The position numbers were made by a program, and so were the translations under genes. From Chloroflexota bacterium (GTDB lineage Bacteria; Chloroflexota; Anaerolineae; Aggregatilineales; Phototrophicaceae): a stretch of 33,165 nt of DNA. The DNA is taken from positions 1 to 33,165 of the forward strand of contig VXLV01000028.1 in assembly GCA_009841405.1 (NCBI GenBank), in the 5' to 3' direction. Positions 27,841 to 33,165 of the stretch are shown one piece after another (the first letter of the stretch is position 1; every line of letters begins with the position of its first letter). The notes below the pieces were generated by a model that was given only the letters and a program-made list of their open reading frames with translations, made no database searches and had not been told where the DNA came from.

Positions 27841-28446
27841 ATGAGCGATGAGCAACAGAATGACGCGGGCGGGCGAAGGGTAGCCTGGATCGAAACGGTG
27901 GCCGAGGCAGCGGCTGACGGCGCCTTGAAGCGGGCGTATCGCCGCGCGGCCGACCCCAAATCCGGTCAAGTCGACCATATCATGAAAATTCACAGCCTCA
28001 ACCCGGCCTCGCTGCTTGACCACCAACATCTCTACAAGACGCTCATGTACGGCGAGTCGCCGCTTTCAAGGGCTCAGCGGGAAATGATCGGCGTGGTGGT
28101 ATCGGCGATCAACCGCTGCGAGTACTGACTGCGGCATCACGCGCGCAACCTCCGTCAGTTGACCGGAGACTCCGAATTAACCGCCGCCGTCGAAGCCGAC
28201 TATACCCGCGCGCGCCTGACAGCCGCGGACCGGCAAATGCTGGATTACGCCGCCAAGCTGACGCGCGCGCCCGGGGACATGACCGAAGGCGATATCGCGC
28301 GGCTTCGCGATTGCGGCTTCAGCGACCGCGCCATCCTCGATATCGCTCAGGTGGCCGCATATTACGCCTACGTCAACCGCATCGCCGACGGCCTTGGTGT
28401 CTCGCTGGAACGATATTGGTCCGAGGGCAAAGAAGACTACGACTGA
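27841..28446 (+). CDS. AhpD/carboxymuconolactone-decarboxylase-like selenoprotein (Sec at residue 96, TGA 28126-28128)
   Basis: Reading through the TGA at 28126-28128 gives a 201-residue protein in one frame. The TGA falls in INRCEY-U-LRHHARNL, which is the active-site C-x-x-C...H motif of the AhpD-like alkylhydroperoxidase/CMD family. Cys93 is retained and the second, resolving-type Cys position is selenocysteine. All expected parts follow: the helix with LTAADRQMLDYAAKLTRAP, then DRAILDIAQVAAYYAYVNRIADGLGV and a WSEGKEDYD end. If the TGA were a true stop, the protein would lose its catalytic half. A hairpin fitting the bacterial SECIS pattern follows. AGGGGGA lies before the ATG at 27841. 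The role is probably reduction of peroxides or another thiol-disulfide step; the exact substrate is unknown. AhpD-like selenoproteins are known, so this call is strong. Confidence 0.9.
28150..28168 (+). promoter_or_regulatory. Candidate bacterial SECIS hairpin of the AhpD-like selenoprotein
   Basis: CTCCG (28150-28154) pairs with CGGAG (28164-28168). After a bulged C (28163), TC pairs with GA, closing a four-base AGTT loop at 28157-28160. The loop begins 28 bases after the TGA and has a G in its first two positions; both fit the published consensus for bacterial SECIS elements (loop 16-37 bases from UGA, G near the loop 5' end). It lies inside the coding frame, as bacterial elements do. Confidence 0.65.
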
Positions 28447-28448
28447 TC

Positions 28449-28703
28449 TCACGCGCCGCGCGTCGCCAGCGCCAGCAGAACCAGCACCGCCAGTATCACG
28501 AGAATCGCGGCCACGGCGTAGAATTTGCCGAAGAGTCTGCGCGCTTCAGAACCCTCTTTGAAAATGTCGGAGAGTTTCACTGCCGCCTCGTTGTCGTAGC
28601 CAGGGATGATGACATCAGGATAAATCGAATCCCGCGCCTTGCCAAGCGGATGCAAAACTTGCGCGCAGGCGCTACAATTGTTGCATGGCAACCGAAAACC
28701 CAC
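28449..28703 (-). CDS. Possible small single-membrane-helix protein, antisense to the Trx-fusion promoter
   Basis: The 84-codon frame ends three bases from the stop of the convergent AhpD-like gene. The N-terminal part has CNNCSAC, then a polar middle (DSIYPDVIIPGYDNEAAV, KLSDIFKEGSEARR), and the last 25 residues form a clear membrane helix (FYAVAAILVILAVLVLLALA). Third codon positions in the second half are mostly G or C, as in real genes here. The start is uncertain: GTG at 28703 would overlap the beginning of the plus-strand gene at 28685, and TTG codons at 28691 or near 28655 are alternatives. No ribosome site is evident. I rate it as slightly less likely real than not; it may instead be chance. 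Confidence 0.4.
   Translation of the reverse strand: MGFRLPCNNCSACAQVLHPLGKARDSIYPDVIIPGYDNEAAVKLSDIFKEGSEARRLFGKFYAVAAILVILAVLVLLALATRGA
28673..28678 (+). promoter_or_regulatory. Candidate -10 box giving a leaderless Trx-fusion mRNA
   Basis: TACAAT is followed by six bases and then the ATG at 28685, so transcription would begin at or within a base of the start codon. No ribosome-binding sequence lies before this ATG, which agrees with a leaderless message. The -35 region (ATGCAA at 28650-28655, 17-base spacer) is modest. Confidence 0.5.
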
Positions 28704-30154
28704 AGAATAAGTCTGTGATTCCCCGCGATTTCAGCGGTTTCATCGCCGTTGTCAAGCAAGATTGCGCCACGTGTCGGCTGATCGAGGGCGTCCTGGCCGA
28801 AATGGCCGGCGAGCGGGACTTGCTGGTTTACTCGCAGGACGACCCGCAGTTTCCGTCAAGCGTCGCCGATGTGCGCGACGAACGGGATCTCGAGCTGTCC
28901 TACCGCCACGATATCGAAATCGTGCCGGCACTGCTTCGCGTTGAGCGGGGCCGGGAACAGGAGCGGCTGGTTGGCTGGCATCGGGACGACTGGCGCCGGC
29001 TGACCGCCATGCCCGCGCTCGGCGACGGCTTGCCCGCATTCAGTCCCGGCTGCGGCTCGAAGTCGGTAGCGCCCGGTATGCCGGAGAAACTGGCTCACAA
29101 ATTTGGCGACAGCCCCTTGCAGGCGCGCCGCATTGAAGTGGCAGATCAACAGGACGAACACGAATTCGCTTTTGAACGCGGCTGGTCGGACGGGCTGCCG
29201 GTTGTGCCGCCAACCGAAGCGCGCGTGCTGCGCATGTTGGCCGGGACGGCGCGCTCGCCCGCGGAAATCGTTGGCGTGATCCCGCCCGACAATGCGCCTT
29301 GCACGGTCGAAAAAGTCGCGATCAACGCGGTGATGGCCGGCTGCAAACCGGAGTATTTGCCGGTTGTTCTGGCAGCGGTGGAGGCGGCTTGTCGCGACGA
29401 GTTTTGCATGCACGGCGTTTTGGCGACGACTTATTTCGTCGCGCCGATCATAATCGTGAACGGGCCCGTCAGCGAGCGCATCGGCATGAACGCGAGCCAC
29501 AACGTACTGGGGCAGGGCAACCGCGCCAACGCCACCATCGGCCGCGCGCTGCAACTGGTAATCCGCAATGTTGGCGGCGGGCGACCAGGCGGCGTTGACC
29601 GCGCGACGCTAGGCCAGCCGGGCAAGCTCGGCTTCTGCTTTGCCGAGCGCGAGCGCGATTCGTACTGGGAATCGCTGGCGGTGGAGCGCGGCTTCGCGCC
29701 GGACGAATCAACCGTGACGCTCTTCGCCGGCGGCGGCGTGCACCCCATCGGCGACCAGGCGTCGCGCGCGCCCGAGTCATTGACGCGCAGCCTGGCGCTG
29801 TCGCTGCGAACCGTGCACCATGCGAAGGACTACAGCGGCGCCGATGCGCTGCTGGTCATCTCGCCAGAGCACATGCGCGTCTTTCGGCTGGCGGGCTGGA
29901 GCAAGGCGCGCTTCCGCAAAGAGCTGGAGGCGCAAACGACTATCGACGGACGCGCAGTGATACGCGGCGCCGACGATATCGCCGTTGGCATGCCGGAGCG
30001 CCTGGCAGAGGCGAGGTTGAGCAAGTTGCGGCCCGGCGGACTGCTGATCGCGCACGCCGGCGGCGGGGCCGGGATGTATTCGGCTGTGATCACCGGCTGG
30101 GGGAACAACGGGCCCAGGGGCAGCGTCCCGGTCACGGTACCAATCCGAAACTGA
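28685..30154 (+). CDS. Thioredoxin-fold domain fused to a large conserved domain, UGSC-neighbour protein
   Basis: The 489-residue product starts with a thioredoxin-fold domain (about 14-105): FIAVVKQDCATC places a CxxC (Cys27, Cys30) after the first strand, and IEIVP-ALL supplies the cis-proline (Pro81). A large globular domain fills residues about 155-489. Conserved-looking segments include GWSDGLPVVPP, EIVGVIPPDNAPCTVEKVAINAVMAGC (about 192-218) and MHGVLATTYFVAPIIIVNGP, then QGNRANATIGRALQLVIRN and GWGNNGPRGSVPVTVPI at the end. I recall the second domain as a recurrent hypothetical family found beside UGSC proteins, but it has no function I can name. Its cysteines (Cys204, Cys218 and a later ACRDEFC) may be redox active. 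It sits between the two selenoprotein genes and could reduce or be oxidised by them; this is inference. Confidence 0.82.
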   Translation: MATENPQNKSVIPRDFSGFIAVVKQDCATCRLIEGVLAEMAGERDLLVYSQDDPQFPSSVADVRDERDLELSYRHDIEIVPALLRVERGREQERLVGWHRDDWRRLTAMPALGDGLPAFSPGCGSKSVAPGMPEKLAHKFGDSPLQARRIEVADQQDEHEFAFERGWSDGLPVVPPTEARVLRMLAGTARSPAEIVGVIPPDNAPCTVEKVAINAVMAGCKPEYLPVVLAAVEAACRDEFCMHGVLATTYFVAPIIIVNGPVSERIGMNASHNVLGQGNRANATIGRALQLVIRNVGGGRPGGVDRATLGQPGKLGFCFAERERDSYWESLAVERGFAPDESTVTLFAGGGVHPIGDQASRAPESLTRSLALSLRTVHHAKDYSGADALLVISPEHMRVFRLAGWSKARFRKELEAQTTIDGRAVIRGADDIAVGMPERLAEARLSKLRPGGLLIAHAGGGAGMYSAVITGWGNNGPRGSVPVTVPIRN

Positions 30155-30185
30155 ATGAGTACGCCAACGCAAGGAGGAAAGCATA

Positions 30186-30698
30186 ATGAAATTACTCGAC
30201 CCGACCAGCGAACGCCGGCCGTCGGCGCGCGTGGCTCTGCCGCGCCCGGAAACGCTCGCCGGCAAGCGCGTCGCTATGCTGGATATATCAAAGCCGCGCG
30301 GCGATGTTTTCCTCGACCGCGTGGCGGCGCATCTGCAGCGCCTCGACATCGAAACGGAGCGCTACCAGAAGCCGACATTCGCGCGCGTCGCCCCGGTTGA
30401 GCTCTTGCAGCAGATCGTCAGCGAATGTGATGTGGTGATCGAAGCCTTGGCGGATTGAGGCTCCTGCACGTCGTGCAGTGTGCACGACATCACGGACCTC
30501 GAGTCGCGCGGGATACCGGGCATGTTCGTCGCTTCGACTGAGTTTATCGAGGCGGCGGCCGCGCAGGGCCAGGCGCTCGGCTTTGAACCGGCCGCTTGTT
30601 ACGTGCAGCACCCGATACAAGATCGCAGCGATGCCGAGATCCAGGCGCTCGCCGATGCCGCCTTTGAAGAGATTCTCTCGCGGCTGACTGCCGATTGA
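30186..30698 (+). CDS. UGSC-family selenoprotein (Sec at residue 91, TGA 30456-30458)
   Basis: Reading through the TGA gives 170 residues in one frame. The TGA falls in VVIEALAD-U-GSCTSCSVHD, the very motif that names the UGSC (seleno)protein family, in which many members have Cys at this site. Sec91 forms a U-x-x-C pair with Cys94, followed by Cys97. Upstream is a nucleotide-binding-like strand-helix pattern (KRVAMLDISKPRGDVFLDR). Downstream is a second half, ESRGIPGMFVASTEFIEAA and VQHPIQDRSDAEIQALADAA. The start at 30186 has AAGGAGG eight to ten bases upstream. A SECIS-like hairpin begins 11 bases after the TGA. The biochemical function of the family is, to my knowledge, unknown. It lies 31 bases after the Trx-fusion gene and is probably co-transcribed with it. 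Without recoding it would be read as two broken fragments. Confidence 0.92.
30470..30488 (+). promoter_or_regulatory. Candidate bacterial SECIS hairpin of the UGSC selenoprotein
   Basis: GTCGTGCA (30470-30477) pairs perfectly with TGCACGAC (30481-30488) around a GTG loop. Exactly 11 bases separate it from the TGA, the same distance as for the minimal hairpin of E. coli fdhF. The loop starts 19 bases after the TGA and begins with G. A competing 6-bp hairpin (30464-30469 with 30473-30478) overlaps it. Confidence 0.75.
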
Positions 30699-30701
30699 TT
30701 T

Positions 30702-30728
30702 CCCCTTCCCTCGTCTTGGGGGAAGGGG
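30702..30728. terminator. G/C-rich inverted repeat between convergent genes
   Basis: CCCCTTCCC (30702-30710) pairs perfectly with GGGAAGGGG (30720-30728) around a nine-base loop, in the 30-base gap between the UGSC gene and fabF, which end facing each other. It could terminate both transcripts, although neither side has a clear T run. The flanking CTAGGGGATG resembles a dispersed intergenic palindrome seen in related genomes, from memory. Confidence 0.5.
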
Positions 30729-31979
30729 CTAGGGGATGCGGGCGTAGCGGCTGATGACGACCGCGGTATTGTGCCCGCCGAAGCCAAATGAATTGCTGAG
30801 CACGTGCTCCAGCGGCTTCGCCACGCCAACGTTTGGCGTGTAATCCAGGTCGCAATCCGGGTCAGGCGTGTCCAGGTTGATGGTCGGCGGGATGAAGCCG
30901 TCTTGCAGCGCTTTCACGGAGAATATCGCTTCGGCTGCCGCCGTTGCGCCCAGAATATGACCGGTCATGGATTTGGTCGAACTGATGGGGATATGGTAAG
31001 CGTCTTCGCCGAGCGCCTGTTTGATGGCGAGCGTCTCGCTCTTGTCGTTGAGTTGGGTGCCGGTGCCGTGCGCGTTGATATAGCTGACTTCCTTTGCGCC
31101 GATGTCGGCTTCGCGCATGGCGCGCCGCATGGCCTCGGCCGCGTCCAGGCCGTCGGGGTTGGGCGCGGTTACATGAAATGCGTCCGAAGTGTGACCGTAG
31201 CCGGTTAGCTCGGCGTAGATCCGTACGCCGCGCGCCAGCGCATGCTCAAGGTCTTCCAGAATCAGCAGGGCCGCGCCCTCGGCCGCGACAAAGCCGTCGC
31301 GGTCAGCGTCAAATGGGCGCGAGGCTTTTTCCGGCACATCTTCGGTATTCGTCAGCACCTTCATATTGTTGAAGCCGCTGATGACCATGGGCATGATGCA
31401 GGCTTCGCTGCCGCCGGCCACCATCACTTTTGCCCGGCCCATGCGGATGAGGTCCGCGGCGTCGCCCAGCGAGTTGTTGCTGGTGGCGCAAGCAGACGTG
31501 ATATTGTAGTTGGGCCCCTTGAGACCGAAGCGCATCGACACCCGCGAACTGATGCCGTCGTGCAGCAGGGCCGGCACGATCACCGGGCTGACGCCGCGGT
31601 GGCCCTTGGCTTCAAAGCCCTGCAGCGCTTGCACGACTGTAACGATCCCGCCAATGCCCGAGCCGACGACAACGCCGACGTCATATTGGTTGTCCGCATT
31701 GATGACGATCTCGGCGTCGTTAAGCGCCTCTTCCGCGGCCACCAGCGCCAGCATCTGCGCGCGATCCATGCGCCGCATCTCGCGCCGGCCGAATATGCCC
31801 GCCAGATCCAGATCCCTGACCTCGCCCGCGACCCGATTCTCGACCAGGTCGGCATCAAAAAGGCTGATCCAGTCAATGCCGGACTTGCCCGCGCGGATCT
31901 TCGCCCAGGAGTCGTCCACGTTGTTGCCCATCGGGCAGACCAAACCCATGCCTGTAATGACTACGCGTTTTTCCGCCAT
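30729..31979 (-). CDS. fabF: Beta-ketoacyl-ACP synthase II
   Basis: FabF condenses malonyl-ACP with acyl-ACP in fatty acid elongation. The 416-residue product is of normal length and has the thiolase-fold active site: Cys164 in ITSACATSNNSLGDA, His304 in NAHGTGTQLND, Lys336 and His341 in STKSMTGHILGA. The final NSFGFGGHNTAVVI loop is also typical. MAEKRVVITGMGLVCPMGNN is the standard N-terminus, so the ATG at 31979 is firm. No other fatty-acid genes lie in the window. A promoter can be drawn upstream. Confidence 0.97.
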   Translation of the reverse strand: MAEKRVVITGMGLVCPMGNNVDDSWAKIRAGKSGIDWISLFDADLVENRVAGEVRDLDLAGIFGRREMRRMDRAQMLALVAAEEALNDAEIVINADNQYDVGVVVGSGIGGIVTVVQALQGFEAKGHRGVSPVIVPALLHDGISSRVSMRFGLKGPNYNITSACATSNNSLGDAADLIRMGRAKVMVAGGSEACIMPMVISGFNNMKVLTNTEDVPEKASRPFDADRDGFVAAEGAALLILEDLEHALARGVRIYAELTGYGHTSDAFHVTAPNPDGLDAAEAMRRAMREADIGAKEVSYINAHGTGTQLNDKSETLAIKQALGEDAYHIPISSTKSMTGHILGATAAAEAIFSVKALQDGFIPPTINLDTPDPDCDLDYTPNVGVAKPLEHVLSNSFGFGGHNTAVVISRYARIP

Positions 31980-32040
31980 TACCTGTCTATCCCGCTTGCC
32001 TTGTCGCTATTCTAGACCATGCCGTGCACAGGCGAGCATG

Positions 32041-32069
32041 ATTATACCCTTGGCCTCTCGAGATTAGAA
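32041..32069 (-). promoter_or_regulatory. Candidate promoter of fabF
   Basis: On the minus strand TTCTAA (32069-32064) and TATAAT (32046-32041) are 17 bases apart. The -35 is weak and overlaps the end of the TfoX-like gene; the -10 is perfect. The leader would be about 55 bases. No FapR- or FabT-like palindrome was obvious. Confidence 0.5.
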
Positions 32070-32339
32070 TTGTGCGTCCGGCGCGGACGGCTGCTCCGCC
32101 AATTCGTCCAGCAGCGCCTGTTTGATATCGGGCGGCAGATCGTACCAGGGCAGGTCCAGCAGCGCGCCTTGCAAGGCCCAGAGCATGGCGATATTCACGT
32201 CTCGCTGCGAACGCAGACGCCGATACGCTTCCACTGCGCCCATTTCCGCGAGCTGCGACGATGACGTGACGCCAATGTCAGCGAGCTTGGCGGCGGATTT
32301 CGCGCCGATATTCCTGAGCTTGACCAGATCGCCGCGCAC
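32064..32339 (-). CDS. TfoX C-terminal-domain protein
   Basis: The 91-residue product is a stand-alone TfoX/Sxy C-terminal domain. It has a helix-hairpin-helix-like start (DLVKLRNIGAKSAAKLADIGV), then SQLAEMGAVEAYRRL and the end LWALQGALLDLPWYDLPPDIKQALLDEL. In proteobacterial Sxy this domain follows an N-terminal regulatory domain of competence; here that domain is absent, and such short proteins are common with unknown role. The start is the GTG at 32339, since an in-frame stop lies at 32352-32354. That stop is also the stop of the preceding M16 gene 12 bases away, so the two genes are probably translated in tandem. Confidence 0.8.
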   Translation of the reverse strand: MRGDLVKLRNIGAKSAAKLADIGVTSSSQLAEMGAVEAYRRLRSQRDVNIAMLWALQGALLDLPWYDLPPDIKQALLDELAEQPSAPDAQF

Positions 32340-32351
32340 GGGGAAGCCAGC

Positions 32352-33165
32352 TTATTTGGCAGCGCCGTCACGCGCGGGCCCGGCCACGGCGATGACCATG
32401 TCTCCCGCGCCGAGGTAGCGCCGCGCGGCCGCCAGCAAGTCCTCTTTGCCGATCCGATAAACCGCTGCCTCGTAATTCGCCAGATAGTCGAGCCCGAGGC
32501 CAAAGCTCTCCATGCCGTGGATATCGGAGGCGATGCCCTCGTTGCTTTCCAGCCGCAAGGGCATGCGGCCGGTGAAATAACTTTGATTGTCCGCCAGGTC
32601 CTCGTCCGATACCGGCTCAATCGTCAAGCGCTCGATTTCTTCTTGTACGGACGCGATTGCCAGGTCGACATTCTCCGGGTTGACGCCGGCGCTGATCGTC
32701 CAGGGCTCAGGCCCGTGCCCGCCCCCGAGCCGGCTGTAGGCGTAGTAAGCCAAGCCTTTTTCCTCGCGCACGCTTTTGCCGATCCGACCCATCATGCCGA
32801 ATTCGCCCAAGATGCTGTTGGCCAACTGGGCGGACAGGTAGTCGTCCGCCAGGCGCGCGGGACCAAAGCAGCCCATGCTGATGTCCGATTGCGTCTTGCC
32901 AGGCACCACGACTGCGTGCCGACCCGTATCGCCGCTTTCGGCGGGCCTGTCCACCTGTCGCACAGCGGGCTGGCCATCCTGGCGCCAGTCGCCGAAGGCA
33001 GCGCTCGCCAGCTCAACCGCCTCAGCCGCCGCGACCGCACCGACAATGACCAGTATCATGTCGCGCGGGCCGAAGCGCTCGGCGTGAAAGCGCCGCAAGT
33101 CGTCCGGCGTGATGGCGGCGACGCTCTCTTCATCGCCGGACGCGCTGTAGTGATAGGGATGGGAG
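32352..33165 (-). CDS. M16-family peptidase (partial, 5' end outside window)
   Basis: The frame is open to the window edge, so only the C-terminal 270 or so residues are present. The segment starts HPYHYSASGDEESVAAITPDDL, which is the junction after the N-terminal M16 domain, and continues FHAERFGPRDMILVIVGAV. The C-terminal M16 domain then shows VVPGKTQSDISMGCFGP, ANSILGEFGMMGRIGKSVREEKGLAYYAYS (about 95-125 from the internal TTG at 33098) and a typical end. The HxxEH zinc motif, if present, lies in the missing N-terminal half, so whether this is an active protease or an inactive partner subunit cannot be judged. The TTG at 33098 is internal, not a start. Confidence 0.88.
   Translation of the reverse strand, partial: SHPYHYSASGDEESVAAITPDDLRRFHAERFGPRDMILVIVGAVAAAEAVELASAAFGDWRQDGQPAVRQVDRPAESGDTGRHAVVVPGKTQSDISMGCFGPARLADDYLSAQLANSILGEFGMMGRIGKSVREEKGLAYYAYSRLGGGHGPEPWTISAGVNPENVDLAIASVQEEIERLTIEPVSDEDLADNQSYFTGRMPLRLESNEGIASDIHGMESFGLGLDYLANYEAAVYRIGKEDLLAAARRYLGAGDMVIAVAGPARDGAAK

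Noticed and set aside
28126..28128. Nonsense mutation making the AhpD-like gene a pseudogene
   Set aside because: The TGA occupies the catalytic Cys position, the downstream frame is intact, and a second gene in the same cluster shows the same pattern with its own hairpin.
30155..30400. Frame starting ATG 30155 ahead of the UGSC gene
   Set aside because: It overlaps the UGSC gene in another frame; the AAGGAGG site serves the ATG at 30186.
30456..30458. Two separate genes 30186-30458 and 30480-30698
   Set aside because: Both parts lie in the same frame, the second has only a GTG within the motif as start and no ribosome site, and together they match the UGSC family length.
32352..32354. TAA before the TfoX-like gene as a third recoding site
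   Set aside because: TAA is not a selenocysteine codon, and it is the natural end of the M16 gene at the expected family length.

Overview
The window is GC-rich, tightly packed bacterial chromosome with 23 protein genes that I can support, almost all in strand-coherent blocks. The gene set (ClpB, an extended LivM, TIR/NACHT/HEAT/FGE proteins, UGSC and AhpD-like selenoproteins) and the mix of AAGGAGG-type ribosome sites with TATAAT-type promoters suggest an environmental Chloroflexota-like bacterium. That assignment is inference from family resemblance, not proof. I saw no rRNA, tRNA, CRISPR array, insertion sequence or integrase.

Left part (1-6454): clpB and manA lie on the minus strand. Divergent from them is a membrane protein made of two tandem copies of a coiled-coil/two-helix/coiled-coil unit. 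A secreted PQQ-type sugar dehydrogenase converges on it.

6534-15274 is a four-gene minus-strand operon that looks like a defence or conflict (STAND/TIR) system. In transcription order it encodes a TIR-NTPase-HEAT protein of about 1,300 aa, a TIR protein ending in a formylglycine-generating-enzyme-like (FGE/C-lectin) domain, a small beta-strand/hydrophobic-tail protein, and a NACHT NTPase. The last two share a GHV-FAG-D motif, which suggests they work together.

15394-24709: a divergent EamA drug/metabolite exporter gene is followed by a complete branched-chain-amino-acid-type ABC importer on the minus strand. The importer has two paralogous binding proteins, LivH, an unusually long LivM, LivG and LivF. 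A well-formed promoter precedes it and an APH-type kinase gene ends it.

24862-30698 (plus strand): a CgeB-like glycosyltransferase, an alpha/alpha-toroid protein and an unknown Cys-motif protein lead into a selenoprotein cluster. Two genes here look broken by an in-frame TGA, but each TGA falls on a conserved redox Cys position and is followed by a hairpin that fits the bacterial SECIS pattern. They are an AhpD/carboxymuconolactone-decarboxylase-like protein (C-x-x-U, Sec96) and a UGSC-family protein (U-G-S-C, Sec91). Between them lies a protein with an N-terminal thioredoxin-fold domain (CATC) and a large conserved C-terminal domain of unknown function. I consider this putative selenium-dependent redox module the most interesting part of the window, followed by the TIR/NACHT operon.

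Right end (30729-33165, minus strand): fabF, a TfoX C-terminal-domain protein and an M16-family peptidase that runs off the window edge.
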